Source of the DNA: Nocardia transvalensis NBRC 15921
Lineage (GTDB): Bacteria; Actinomycetota; Actinomycetes; Mycobacteriales; Mycobacteriaceae
Direction of reading: 5' to 3'
Assembly: GCF_000308875.1 (NCBI RefSeq)
Contig: NZ_BAGL01000063.1
Location: forward strand, 124,001-188,000
DNA: 64,000 bases
The notes beneath the pieces are model-generated. The model saw only the letters and a list, made by a program, of their open reading frames with translations, made no database searches and was not told the origin of the DNA. Below, piece after piece: positions 34,151 through 43,654 of this stretch. How positions within the stretch are numbered: position 1 is the first letter of the stretch; the number at the start of each line of letters is the position of its first letter. The translations under genes and the position numbers were made by a program.

Positions 34151-37100
34151 GTGGACGCACCGCGGTCGCGGGTCGGCGCGAGATTCGGCCCGTACGAGCT
34201 GCGCTCGCTGCTGGGCAGAGGCGGCATGGGCGAGGTCTACGAGGCCTACGACACCAACAAGGAACGGGTTGTCGCGCTCAAACTCCTGTCCGAGGAGCTG
34301 GCGGACGATCCCGGCTACCGGGATCGCTTCCGCCGCGAATCGGAGGCCGCGGCGGGGCTCTCGCAGCCGCACGTCATTCCCATCCACGGGTGGGGCGAGG
34401 TCGACGGTGTTCTCTACCTCGATATGCGGCTGGTGCACGGGGACAACCTGCGTACGTTGCTGCGGCGTCACAGTCCCCTGGACCCGGATCGTTCGGTCGA
34501 CCTCATCGAGCAGATCGCCGCGGCGCTCGATGCCGCGCATACCGCCGGTTTGGTGCATCGCGATGTCAAGCCCGCCAACATTCTCGTCACGCCCGCCGAT
34601 TTCGCGTACCTGGCCGATTTCGGCATCGCGCGCAGCGAGAGCGACGCCAGCGTCACCCTCATCGGGGTGGGGGCCGGAAACTACACGTACATGGCTCCGG
34701 AACGATTCGACGTCGGCCCGGTGACCGCCCGTGCCGATATCTACTCGCTGGCCTGCGTACTGCACGAATGCCTCACGGGCACAACTCCGTTCCCGGTAGA
34801 CGGCGTGAGCGCGCTGATCCGTGCCCATCTGTCGGATCCGCCGCCGCGGCCCAGCCTGCAGCGCTCGGACGTCCCGCCCGCCCTGGACGCGGTGATCGCG
34901 CACGCGATGGCGAAGGCCCCCGGGGATCGCTACGCGACGGCCGGAGAATTCGCCGGAGCCGCGCGCGCTGCCCTCGGCCTGTCGGTCGGATACGGCTACA
35001 GCCCGGCCGAATCCGGGACGATCGAGGCGGCGGACTACACCGACTACGGCGATGCCGACATGTTCGAGGAAGCGGAGCCGATCCGGTTCACCGAGGACAC
35101 CGGCCAATTCGCCCTCGACCCCGCCGCCGAGGACGACTCCGACCGCACCCCCGTCGAAGCCGAGGTCTCGCCTCCCAAGACCCCGCCCCGCTTCCTGGTC
35201 GGGTCCAGCCCGGCTGCCGCAGGATCGGGCGCACAGGCGGCCGCAACCTCCGCCGCGCTGGGAGCGGCCGCCGCCGGATCGAAAACATCCGATACCGATT
35301 TCGGCCCGCAGACATCGGCCGCCGCCTCCCGCCAACGAACGCCTGAAGCCACCGGCGGCCCGCACGCTCCCGGTGCTGATCCGGACGCACAGGTTCCCGG
35401 CACCACTGTCCGCGCGCAGAGTCCTACCGCCGCATCCGCCCCCGCGACACCCGCCAGCGGTTTCGGCGCGCAGACCTCGAAGTTCGAGCCGCAGGCGCCC
35501 TCCGATTCCACCCCGATCATGGCGTTCGATCCCAACCGGACGGCGGCGGAGACGATGCGTGGCCGCCTGCTGGGCAGTTCCGACGCACCCCGGCCGGAAT
35601 CCGGCGCGAGCCGTGCGCCTGCCGAGCCGACGACCGTCATGCGCGTGGGCGCTGGGGCTCCCCCGGCCGAATCCGGGCCCGGGGGAACAGGTCCCGAGTC
35701 CGCGGGGCCGGGGTCCGATCCGAATTCCTTCCAGCCCTTCGGTCCCGAAGGGCCCACCATTCCCGCTCGCTTCCCACCCCGCGGCCCCGCCTCGGAGCCG
35801 ACGGGCGGCGACGACACCCCGCCCACCGGACAGCCCGTCTCCGCGACGCGGCCCGGTGCGGAGGCGCCGACCGGTCCGGTCCCGTCACCCGAGGATCCGG
35901 CCGCCGCGCGCGGTGGGCGCACGGAGAACGCCGCACCGAAGCCGGCCCGCGAATACACGACGACCGGTTCGCTGCGGATCATCCCGCCCGCCGACCCGGA
36001 TGAGGAGCGTGACACCACCGGGCATCTCCCCGTGATCCGTCCCTCGGACCCGACAGTCGTGCGGCCGGACGAATTTCGTTTCGATCCGCCCGCGGAGGCA
36101 CACCGCTCCCACGAACCTCATACGGAACTCCTCGCCCCCGGCCTCGTGAACGATCCGGAGCAAACCCGGAGCGACTACGCCGGACGGGAAGGCGCATACG
36201 GATACCCGGTCAGCAACGAGCCTGCCGACGCCGGATACGAGAAGCCCACCGGCTACGGAAAGTCCGGCGGCTACGCGACATCCGACCGCCACGGGGAGCC
36301 CAGCGGCTACGGAGAGTCCGACCACTACGCGGAATCCCGCGGGCACAGGGAATCTGACCCCCATGCAGAGCCCCGCGCGTACAGCGCATCCAGCGAGTAC
36401 GAGGAGCCCCGCGCATACGGCGAACCCGACAGTTCCGCGGAAACCCACGCGTACAGCGCATCCAGCGAATACGAGGAGCCCCGCGCATACGGCGAACCCG
36501 ACAGTTCCGCGGAAACCCACGCGTACAGCGCATCCAGCGAATACGAGCAGTCCCGCGGATACGGCGAACCAGACGGTGCCGCGGAAACCCACGCGTACAG
36601 CAGGTCCGATGGATACCAGGCCGGGTACAGGGGAGCCGATCGGTACGGAGAATCCCGCGAGTACGGGGATGATTCTGCTGCGGAGACCCGGGCGTACAGC
36701 GCATCCGACGGGTACGAAGAGTCCGATGGGTACGGACGGCCCCGCGCATACGACGACGTCCGGGGGTACAACAAGCCAAACGGCTACGACCAGCCCGGCG
36801 GATACGACGAGCCCACCGGATACGACGAACCCGGCGGGTACGACCAGCCCCGGGGTTACGGCGAGTACGAGGACTCCGACGAGTACGGGCGGGCACGCGG
36901 GTACGACGCCGACAGCGACGAATACGGCTACGCCTTCGGGGCGCCTGCCGAATACGACGCCGAGCCAACCGATTACGAGGAGCGCTCGCGCAAGCGGTCG
37001 ATCGTCTGGCCGATCGTGCTCGGCGTCCTCGTGGTCGCGGTGGCGGCGGTGGCCATCACCCTGGGCTTGCATGTTCTGAGCAAACCCGTAGGCACCTCCC

Positions 37101-37474
37101 CGACGGTGGCGTCCGGCCCGCCGACGAACGGCGCGCCCGCGACGTCCGGCCCGCCCGCACGGTCCTCCGCATCGAGTACCGCGCCGACGACCACGCCCAC
37201 CGGCATCCCGGCCGGCGCCACCGAATGCCAGGGCGCGACCGCGAGCCAGGGCAAATACGGCAAGGCCGCGACGGGCACCTCGGTGACCTCGTGCGCCTTC
37301 GCCGAGGCGGTGCGCGAGGCCTATGCGCAGGAGGCCGAAAGCGGTTCGAGCACACCGTCGTCCGTGGTCGCGGTGAGCCCGGTAACCGGACGCTCGTACA
37401 CGATGAACTGCTCCGCGTCCGGTCGGATCGTCACCTGTACCGGTGGTGAGAACGCGGTGGTGTATGTCTACTGA
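34151..37474 (+). CDS. transmembrane Ser/Thr protein kinase with Tyr-rich repeat region
   Basis: 1107 residues from GTG at 34151 (GTGGAGG 8 bp upstream). Kinase domain ~9-270: GRGGMGEVYEAYD, catalytic LVHRDVKPANIL, LADFGIAR and YMAPERF. Residues ~275-670 are a Pro/Ala/Ser-rich linker. Residues ~672-935 hold dozens of short tyrosine motifs (GYDEP, AYGEP, SEYEEP types), partly as an exact 24-residue repeat. One membrane helix follows at ~950-972 (WPIVLGVLVVAVAAVAITLG), then a ~135-residue external domain with four Cys (ECQGA, TSCAFAEAVREAYAQEAES, MNCS, TCTGG). Eukaryotic-like kinases of this topology sense envelope signals; the long cytosolic Tyr-rich part is unusual. Confidence 0.9.
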   Translation: MDAPRSRVGARFGPYELRSLLGRGGMGEVYEAYDTNKERVVALKLLSEELADDPGYRDRFRRESEAAAGLSQPHVIPIHGWGEVDGVLYLDMRLVHGDNLRTLLRRHSPLDPDRSVDLIEQIAAALDAAHTAGLVHRDVKPANILVTPADFAYLADFGIARSESDASVTLIGVGAGNYTYMAPERFDVGPVTARADIYSLACVLHECLTGTTPFPVDGVSALIRAHLSDPPPRPSLQRSDVPPALDAVIAHAMAKAPGDRYATAGEFAGAARAALGLSVGYGYSPAESGTIEAADYTDYGDADMFEEAEPIRFTEDTGQFALDPAAEDDSDRTPVEAEVSPPKTPPRFLVGSSPAAAGSGAQAAATSAALGAAAAGSKTSDTDFGPQTSAAASRQRTPEATGGPHAPGADPDAQVPGTTVRAQSPTAASAPATPASGFGAQTSKFEPQAPSDSTPIMAFDPNRTAAETMRGRLLGSSDAPRPESGASRAPAEPTTVMRVGAGAPPAESGPGGTGPESAGPGSDPNSFQPFGPEGPTIPARFPPRGPASEPTGGDDTPPTGQPVSATRPGAEAPTGPVPSPEDPAAARGGRTENAAPKPAREYTTTGSLRIIPPADPDEERDTTGHLPVIRPSDPTVVRPDEFRFDPPAEAHRSHEPHTELLAPGLVNDPEQTRSDYAGREGAYGYPVSNEPADAGYEKPTGYGKSGGYATSDRHGEPSGYGESDHYAESRGHRESDPHAEPRAYSASSEYEEPRAYGEPDSSAETHAYSASSEYEEPRAYGEPDSSAETHAYSASSEYEQSRGYGEPDGAAETHAYSRSDGYQAGYRGADRYGESREYGDDSAAETRAYSASDGYEESDGYGRPRAYDDVRGYNKPNGYDQPGGYDEPTGYDEPGGYDQPRGYGEYEDSDEYGRARGYDADSDEYGYAFGAPAEYDAEPTDYEERSRKRSIVWPIVLGVLVVAVAAVAITLGLHVLSKPVGTSPTVASGPPTNGAPATSGPPARSSASSTAPTTTPTGIPAGATECQGATASQGKYGKAATGTSVTSCAFAEAVREAYAQEAESGSSTPSSVVAVSPVTGRSYTMNCSASGRIVTCTGGENAVVYVY
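36380..36595 (+). repeat. 72-bp coding repeat, three copies
   Basis: Units begin at 36380, 36452 and 36524; the first two are almost identical, the third has diverged in its middle. Each encodes a 24-residue segment starting YSASSEYEEPRAYGEP. In-frame and a multiple of three, so copy number could vary without breaking the kinase. Confidence 0.8.
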
Positions 37475-38408
37475 GGTGAAGTGTGACCGGCGCAAGGGTT
37501 TTCGGTGGGGGCTCATCACGGCGACGATGACGGTGACGGTATCGGCCTGCACCGTCAGCGCCGGTACGCCCGTTCCCGCGGAGGACATCGTCCTACCGGC
37601 CGCCGCGGCTCCGACCGCGAATGCCGCGTTACCCCCGGACGACCGTGACCGGGGCGACAGCCTCGCCGTCCCCGGATCGCTGGCCACCGAATTCGCCGCG
37701 CTCCAAGCGGAATTGCCCGGCACCATGGGAATGGCGGTGATGCCGGTCGGCGGCGACCGCATCATCACGCTCGGCAACTGGACCACCGGCATCGCCTGGT
37801 CGACGATCAAGGTGCCACTGGCCCTGGCGGCGCTGCGCCAGGACCCGGACGGGCTGTTCGACACCGCGTCGGCGGCCATCACCGCCTCCGACAACGACGC
37901 GGCCCAACAGCTGTGGGACGCGCTCGGCGGCGGCGAGAAGGCCGCCGATGCCGTCGAGGCGATCCTGCGCGAAACCGGTGACACTACAACCGATGTCGCC
38001 GACCGGCACAATCCGGAGGCCCGCGAGACGGTCGACGATCCGCTGGCCTTCGGCTCCACCGTGTGGACGCTGGTCAATCAGGCCCGCTTCGCCAGCCGGC
38101 TGCCCTGCCTGCGCTACGCGGCGCGCGTGGTGAACCTGATGGGCGAGATCACCTCCAGCCAGGCATGGGGCCTGGGCGCCTTCGTCGGCGCCGAGTACAA
38201 GGGCGGCTGGGGACCCGACGACGAGACCGGCGCCTACCTGGTCCGCCAGTTCGGCCTCGTCCCCACCTGGTCGGGTCAGCTGGCGGTGGCCATTGCCGCA
38301 CAACCCGATTCGGGCACGTTCGAGGACGCCACCGCGATGCTCGACAAGATGGCCGCCCTGCTCGCCAACCATGTCCATGAGCTGGGCGGAGGCGAATGCA
38401 CCAAGTGA
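37464..38408 (+). CDS. beta-lactamase-fold lipoprotein (serine hydrolase-like), copy 1
   Basis: 314 residues from ATG at 37464, overlapping the kinase gene by 11 bp; GTG at 37476 is an alternative. Lipobox with Cys29 (VTVSAC). The three active-site elements of the penicillin-recognising superfamily are visible: S113-T-I-K116 (S-x-x-K), S142-D-N144 (S-D-N) and K-G-G in EYKGGWG near 240. The Glu of class A beta-lactamases is not evident, so it may be a lipid-anchored peptidase or a pseudo-enzyme (LppW-like). Probably in the operon of the kinase. Confidence 0.82.
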   Translation: MSTEVKCDRRKGFRWGLITATMTVTVSACTVSAGTPVPAEDIVLPAAAAPTANAALPPDDRDRGDSLAVPGSLATEFAALQAELPGTMGMAVMPVGGDRIITLGNWTTGIAWSTIKVPLALAALRQDPDGLFDTASAAITASDNDAAQQLWDALGGGEKAADAVEAILRETGDTTTDVADRHNPEARETVDDPLAFGSTVWTLVNQARFASRLPCLRYAARVVNLMGEITSSQAWGLGAFVGAEYKGGWGPDDETGAYLVRQFGLVPTWSGQLAVAIAAQPDSGTFEDATAMLDKMAALLANHVHELGGGECTK

Positions 38409-38610
38409 GGCCGACCCCGTCTCATATGCGACACCGCGAGTTACGCCATTTGACCACCGCGCCCCGACGGCACAGAATTCCTCGACTGACGGGTGGTACG
38501 GCCGCGAGCCACCCCAAGACGTGGGAGGTGAGCGGTTGGACGCACCATGCCGGCGGCCGGACGACCGATCCGGACCGGCCGCGAGGCGCTCACGGCCGCG
38601 CACCGAGGGA

Positions 38611-39492
38611 ATGACCGCGCGCGGCCGCACGCGGATCCGGCGGCTGGCGGTGGCGCTGTGTGGCGCGCTGGTGCTGTCCGGTGCGGCCTGTTCCGCCGAG
38701 ATCGACAGCGGTCCGATCACCACCGCCGCGCGGCCGGTCAACCCGACGATCGGCGCGATGATCGCGCTGCCCGGCACGCTGGCCGCCGACTTCAAGGATC
38801 TGCAACCGACGCTGGGCGGCCGCGCCGGACTGGCGATCATGCCCGTCGGCGGCGAGCGGATGACCACGCTGGGCGATTGGACCGCCGGTCCGGCCTGGTC
38901 GACGATGAAGGTGCCGCTGACGCTGGCCGTGCTGCGCGCGAACGGCAATGTCGGCACGTATCAGATGTCGGCGGCCATCACCGAGTCCGACAACACGGCG
39001 GCCGACGGCCTGTGGCAGTCGCTCGGCGCCCCGGACCGCGCGGCCCAGGCCGTCGAGGACGTGCTGAAGGAGGGCGGCGACAGCACCACCAAGGTGCCCG
39101 CGACCCGGAGCCGTTCGGACTATTCCGCCTTCGGGCAGGCCGACTGGTCGCTGGCCGATCAGGTGCGGTTCGCCTCGCGGCTGCCCTGTCTGGCCGACGC
39201 CGGCACCGTCGTGGACCTGATGGGCAAGGTGGTGTGGGGTCAGCAGTGGGGTGTCGGACGTCTCGAGGGTGCCGAGTACAAGGGCGGCTGGGGGCCGGAT
39301 CCGAACGGGAACTACCTGGTCAGGCAGTTCGGGCTGGTCGACACGCCCACCGGGAAGATGGCGATCGCCCTTGCCGCACAGGCCAATTCGGGTGGTTTCG
39401 ACGCCGGTACCCAGATCCTGAACAAATTGGCGGACCTGGTCGGCAAGCATCTCGCCGAGCTGCCCGCCGGGCAGTGTCCCGTCGGCGGCTGA
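38611..39492 (+). CDS. beta-lactamase-fold lipoprotein, copy 2
   Basis: 293 residues from ATG at 38611 (GAGGGA upstream). Paralogue of the preceding gene, with the same blocks: lipobox ending GAAC, W-S-T-M-K (S-x-x-K), E-S-D-N, RFASRLPCL and EYKGGWGPD, and a C-terminal Cys. A ~200-bp gap separates the two copies. Both would be exported and anchored at the outer face of the membrane. A tandem duplication after the kinase is inferred. Confidence 0.82.
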   Translation: MTARGRTRIRRLAVALCGALVLSGAACSAEIDSGPITTAARPVNPTIGAMIALPGTLAADFKDLQPTLGGRAGLAIMPVGGERMTTLGDWTAGPAWSTMKVPLTLAVLRANGNVGTYQMSAAITESDNTAADGLWQSLGAPDRAAQAVEDVLKEGGDSTTKVPATRSRSDYSAFGQADWSLADQVRFASRLPCLADAGTVVDLMGKVVWGQQWGVGRLEGAEYKGGWGPDPNGNYLVRQFGLVDTPTGKMAIALAAQANSGGFDAGTQILNKLADLVGKHLAELPAGQCPVGG

Positions 39493-39572
39493 CCGGTCCG
39501 GCCGGTCACCGTTACTCAGGGTTCACGGGGTCGGGGCTGCGCACCCGGGCCGCGCCCGGCAAGATAGCGGGC

Positions 39573-40604
39573 ATGCGCATCGGAGTCTTGACCGGAGGCG
39601 GGGACTGCCCAGGCTTGAACGCTGTCATCCGGGCGGTCGTTCGCACGGCGAACGGCCGCTACGGGGACGCGATCGTCGGCTTTCAGGACGGATGGCGCGG
39701 ACTACTCGAGGATCGCAAGATACAGATCCAGAACGACGACCGCACCGATCGCCTGCTCACCAAGGGCGGCACGATGCTCGGCACCGCGCGCACCAATCCC
39801 GACGTGCTGCGCGCCGGGCTCGGCCAGGTCAAACGAACCCTCGACGACAACGGCATCGAGGCGCTCATCCCGATCGGCGGCGAGGGCACGCTGACGGCCG
39901 CCAGCTGGCTGGCCGACGAGGGCGTGCCGGTGGTCGGCGTGCCGAAGACGATCGATAACGACATCGACTGCACCGACACCACCTTCGGCCACGACACGGC
40001 CGTCACCATCGCCACCGACGCGATCGACCGGCTGCACACCACCGCCGAATCGCATCAGCGCGTCATGCTGGTGGAGGTGATGGGCCGGCACGCCGGGTGG
40101 ATCGCCATGAATTCCGGTATCGCCTCCGGCGCGCACCTCACCCTCGTCCCCGAGGTGACGTTCGACGTGGACGAGGTGTGCACCATGATCAAACGTCGCT
40201 TCCAGCGCGGTGATTCGCATTTCATCTGCGTGGTGGCCGAGGGCGCCAAGCCCGTCGAGGGTTCGTTCCACCTGCGTGAGGGCGGTATCGACGAGTACGG
40301 GCACGAGCGGTTCACCGGTGTCGCCCATCAGCTGGGCGTGGAGATCGAGCGGCGCATCGGCAAGGAGGTGCGCACCACCGTGCTCGGGCACGTGCAACGC
40401 GGCGGCAAGCCGACCGCGTTCGACCGCGCGCTGGCGACCCGCTTCGGCGTGCACGCCACCGAGGCGGTGCACGACGGGCAGTTCGGGCAGATGGTGGCGC
40501 TGCAAGGCACCGAGATCGAGCTGGTCCCGCTCGCGGAGGCGACCAAACAGCTGAAGCTGGTGCCGGCCAACCGGTACGAAGAAGCGGCGGCGTTCTTCGG
40601 GTGA
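39573..40604 (+). CDS. pfkA: 6-phosphofructokinase
   Basis: 343 residues. LTGGGDCPGLNAVIRAVV at the start, IGGEGTL nucleotide-site motif, substrate motif PKTIDNDIDCTDTTFG and EVMGRHAGWIA. The Gly in the fourth position of GGEG points to ATP rather than pyrophosphate as donor. Group III actinobacterial enzyme. In M. tuberculosis pfkA lies between gatB and gatA in the same direction; here it is on the opposite strand and separated by other genes. Confidence 0.95.
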   Translation: MRIGVLTGGGDCPGLNAVIRAVVRTANGRYGDAIVGFQDGWRGLLEDRKIQIQNDDRTDRLLTKGGTMLGTARTNPDVLRAGLGQVKRTLDDNGIEALIPIGGEGTLTAASWLADEGVPVVGVPKTIDNDIDCTDTTFGHDTAVTIATDAIDRLHTTAESHQRVMLVEVMGRHAGWIAMNSGIASGAHLTLVPEVTFDVDEVCTMIKRRFQRGDSHFICVVAEGAKPVEGSFHLREGGIDEYGHERFTGVAHQLGVEIERRIGKEVRTTVLGHVQRGGKPTAFDRALATRFGVHATEAVHDGQFGQMVALQGTEIELVPLAEATKQLKLVPANRYEEAAAFFG

Positions 40605-40716
40605 CCCCCGACTATTCGGGATTGCTTATACCGACCACGCATAACCGGGAACCTGGATAGGCTTGGTCGGGTTGGTTCCCGTTCCGGCATCCCCGCGAAG
40701 AACGCTGGTAGTCACC

Positions 40717-40893
40717 ATGATGCTTCTCTTCGACTGCACGGTCGACCCCGGTTCGCTGACCCCCGATCAGGCCCACGCGGCGATGCAGCTCCACATGTGC
40801 TGCACGGTGGAGGACTGCGAGGTCCGCAGGCGCGCACGGCAGATCCTCGTAGACGCCGGGCACATGGTGCTGGACGAGCGCGCCGCCCCCTGA
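40717..40893 (+). CDS. small protein with Cys-x4-Cys motif
   Basis: 58 residues from the first of two adjacent ATGs. The core AHAAMQLHMCCTVEDCEVRR with ARQILVDAGHMVLD matches the C-terminal part of the protein at 6749-7111 (MQLHLECHPRDCPRK, RVLDAAGCRVPD). A Met-Gln-x-His-x2-Cys-x4-Cys pattern could bind a metal or be a small HTH-like module. No function is known to me. Confidence 0.7.
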   Translation: MMLLFDCTVDPGSLTPDQAHAAMQLHMCCTVEDCEVRRRARQILVDAGHMVLDERAAP

Positions 40894-41008
40894 ACACCTC
40901 GCGCTCCCCGGGCTACCTCCCGCTGCGCCCTCGACCTTCCTCGCGCTGCCCCTGCGATTCCTCGTGCTACGCCCGGTGCGCCTCCGGGAGGCACCCAACT
41001 GCCCGGGA

Positions 41009-42934
41009 CTACCTCAGCGGGAGGGTCTTCCACCACTCCGCGAAGGCGGGACCGGGGAGGCCGCGCTGCGCCGACGGCCAGTAGTCGTCGGTGCAGTACA
41101 GGAGGTAGTGCGCTCGGGTGGGGTCGTTCTCGAAGGAGGTCGTCGAGTAGTACGTGGTGCGGGGCTCGTTCTCCGCGGTGTTCCAGCGGTGGGTGGTGTA
41201 GGGGCTGCCGTCGTTCTGCTCCACGGCTTTTCGATTGGGGGGCAGGCGGGCCAGCACCGTGTGCACGTCGGCCGGAGACCCGTAGGCGAGCAGCGCGTAG
41301 TCCGGCTGGCCCGTCGCACCCGCCCAGCAATCCCAGGCCGCGACCCAGTTGCCGAGCGACGGCTGGCCCTCGTTGTGCTGCACCAGCGGGTTGCCCGCCT
41401 TCGTCGCGTAGCACGTCTTACCGCCGAAACCCGGGCCGTTGCCGGTGCCCTCGTCGCTCGCCAGTTCGGGGGCCAATGCCGGGAAGGCGGCGTGCATGGC
41501 CCGCAGATCCGCCACGGGGTCGGCGGCCCGCGCGGGCGTGGTGGTACCGAAACTCTCGTCGTCCGAATCGTCGTCGCTGTACGCCACCATCCCGATGACG
41601 ACGGCCAGCACCGCCACCAGGAGCACCGTCCCGGCGATGAGCCAGCCCGCGAGACTCGACGAGCGTCGCGAGTACGACGCCGGCGGCGGGGAGTACGCGG
41701 CCGGTCCGGGCGGATGCGCCGCCGAATACGCCGGAGCGGCAGGCTGATGCGAAGCCGCCACCGCGGCGCCGCGCGGCTGCCCGGAAACGCCCGCGGGCAC
41801 AGGCACCGGCTGCCCGGAGCCTCCCGGCGCACCAGCCATCGGAACGGGTGCGCCTCCAGGCGCACTACCCAGCGGAGCGGGCGCGCCTCCGGGTGATACC
41901 GGTGCGTTGCCCAGCCGTCCGGGGACACCAGGGGGCGCCGGCGCACTACCCAGCGGAGCGGGCGCACCGCCGGATGCGGGCCCGGCCCCCAACGGCGCTC
42001 CGGGAGTCGCGCCCACCGCGGCCGGATAACCGTGGCCGCCAAGAGGGTTGGCGGGCACCATCCCCGGAACCGCGGGCATCTGGCCGGTGGTCGGGCCGAC
42101 GGGGCCGGAGAGCGCCTTGCGGGCGGCGGCGGCGAAGTCGGCGCAGGAGGGGAATCGGTCGGCCGGTCGCTTGGCCATCGCCCGGGCGATCACCAGATCC
42201 ATGGCCGGTGACAGCCCGGGACGCCGCGCGCTGGCCGGTGGCACGGGCAGTTGGAGGTGGCCGTGGATCACCTCGGACGGGTCCTCGGAATCGAAGGGAC
42301 CGGTGGCGGTCAGCAGCCAGTAGAGCGCGCAAGCCAGCGAGTACTGGTCCGATCCGTGGTCGAGTTCGGCGCCCATCATCTGCTCCGGCGAGGCGTATGC
42401 CAGTGTCGCCGTGAACATTCCGTCCTGCGTCAGATGCTGGGAGTCCTCCCGCAGCCGCGCGATGCCGAAATCGGTGAGGTAGACGCGTTCGCCCTTACCG
42501 CTCCCGGACCGGGCCAGCATGATGTTGGCCGGCTTCACGTCCCGGTGCAGGACACCGTTGCCGTGCGCGTAATCCAGTGCGGCGCCGACGCCCTCGATGA
42601 TCTGCACCGCCCGCTCCGGCGGCAGGGTGTGCGGGTTCACGGTGGCCCCGTCCACGCCGTCGACGTACTGCATGCTGATCCACAGCAGATCGTCCTCGAC
42701 GCCGCGGTCGTAGACGGCCACGATATTCGGATGGTCCAGCTGCGCGGCCAGATCCGCCTCGCGCTCGAACCGCGCGCGAATCTCGGCGTCGGCGAACAGC
42801 TCCCGGTTGAGTAGTTTCAGGGCCGTCTGGCGTTGCAGGCGCGGGTGTCGCGCGAGATAGACCGATCCCATCCCGCCCTGCCCGAGCAGGCGCTCGATGG
42901 AGAATCCGGCGAACACGTCACCGCTGCTGAACAC
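41009..42934 (-). CDS. transmembrane Ser/Thr protein kinase (PknB-like)
   Basis: 641 residues from GTG at 42934 with an ideal AAAGGAGGA site. Kinase domain ~5-265: GQGGMGSVYLARH, VLHRDVKPANIML, YLTDFGIARL, ASPEQMMG. Residues 270-420 are a Gly/Ala/Pro linker (GGAPAPLGSAP repeats). Membrane helix at about 427-450 (LAGWLIAGTVLLVAVLAVVIG). The external ~190 residues contain Cys pairs (KTCYATKAGNP, AAWDCWAGA, YLLYCTDDYWP) and no PASTA repeats. It ends the minus-strand group HK-uppP-uppP-RR-kinase. Confidence 0.93.
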   Translation of the reverse strand: MFSSGDVFAGFSIERLLGQGGMGSVYLARHPRLQRQTALKLLNRELFADAEIRARFEREADLAAQLDHPNIVAVYDRGVEDDLLWISMQYVDGVDGATVNPHTLPPERAVQIIEGVGAALDYAHGNGVLHRDVKPANIMLARSGSGKGERVYLTDFGIARLREDSQHLTQDGMFTATLAYASPEQMMGAELDHGSDQYSLACALYWLLTATGPFDSEDPSEVIHGHLQLPVPPASARRPGLSPAMDLVIARAMAKRPADRFPSCADFAAAARKALSGPVGPTTGQMPAVPGMVPANPLGGHGYPAAVGATPGAPLGAGPASGGAPAPLGSAPAPPGVPGRLGNAPVSPGGAPAPLGSAPGGAPVPMAGAPGGSGQPVPVPAGVSGQPRGAAVAASHQPAAPAYSAAHPPGPAAYSPPPASYSRRSSSLAGWLIAGTVLLVAVLAVVIGMVAYSDDDSDDESFGTTTPARAADPVADLRAMHAAFPALAPELASDEGTGNGPGFGGKTCYATKAGNPLVQHNEGQPSLGNWVAAWDCWAGATGQPDYALLAYGSPADVHTVLARLPPNRKAVEQNDGSPYTTHRWNTAENEPRTTYYSTTSFENDPTRAHYLLYCTDDYWPSAQRGLPGPAFAEWWKTLPLR

Positions 42935-42983
42935 CTGCGATCCTCCTTTCCGGCGAGGTCGAAGTCGGATCCTACCCGGCCGG

Positions 42984-43643
42984 TCAGCCCGGTGTGACCA
43001 GGCCGGATTCGTAGGCCAGCACCACCGCCTGGGCGCGATCGCGCAATTCCAGTTTGGAGAAGACCTTGGAGACATGGGTTTTCACGGTCTGCTCGGCGAC
43101 GAACAGGGCCTCCGCGATCTCGGTGTTGGACATGCCCTTCGCGATGAGTTCGAGCACCTCACGCTCGCGTGGGGTGAGCGCGTCCAGGGCGGGCGCGGGG
43201 CGGGGGCGGGCCCGGCGGCGGGTGACGTCGGCGATCAGCCGTCGCGTCACCGTCGGCGCCAGCAGCGCCTGGCCGTCGGCCACGACTCGCACCGCGCGCA
43301 CCAGCTCTTCGGCTGGGGCATCCTTGAGCAGGAATCCGCTGGCGCCCAGGCTCAGTGCCTCGTACACGTAGTCGTCGATGTCGAAGGTGGTGAGCATGAG
43401 CACCCGCACGGGCGGGTCGAAATGCGCGGCCAGGATGGCGCGGGCGGCGTCGAGGCCGTTCATCTCCGGCATGCGCACATCCATCAGCACGACGTCGGGG
43501 CGCAACCGCTTGGCCTCCTCGACGGCGAGTTTGCCGTTGGACGCGTCACCGATGACACTGATATCGGACTGGGCGGCGAGCAGGGCGCCGAAGCCCTGCC
43601 GCACCATCGCCTGATCGTCGGCGATCAACACGGTTATGGGCAC
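42984..43643 (-). CDS. NarL/FixJ-family response regulator
   Basis: 219 residues from GTG at 43643. Receiver with ADDQAMVRQGFGALLA, Asp in PDVVLMDVRMPEMNG, FLLKDAPAEELVRAV; LuxR-type HTH LTPREREVLELIAKGMSNTEIAEALFVAEQTVKTHVSKVF. It starts 11 bp after uppP ends. The likely cognate kinase is at 45826-47076, two uppP genes away. Confidence 0.95.
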   Translation of the reverse strand: MPITVLIADDQAMVRQGFGALLAAQSDISVIGDASNGKLAVEEAKRLRPDVVLMDVRMPEMNGLDAARAILAAHFDPPVRVLMLTTFDIDDYVYEALSLGASGFLLKDAPAEELVRAVRVVADGQALLAPTVTRRLIADVTRRRARPRPAPALDALTPREREVLELIAKGMSNTEIAEALFVAEQTVKTHVSKVFSKLELRDRAQAVVLAYESGLVTPG

Positions 43644-43654
43644 GAGACGAGACC

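Noticed and set aside
35885..38077. 730-residue minus-strand frame opposite the Ser/Thr kinase
   Set aside because: Apparent Val/Gly-rich repeats are the complement of the kinase's Tyr-rich repeats.
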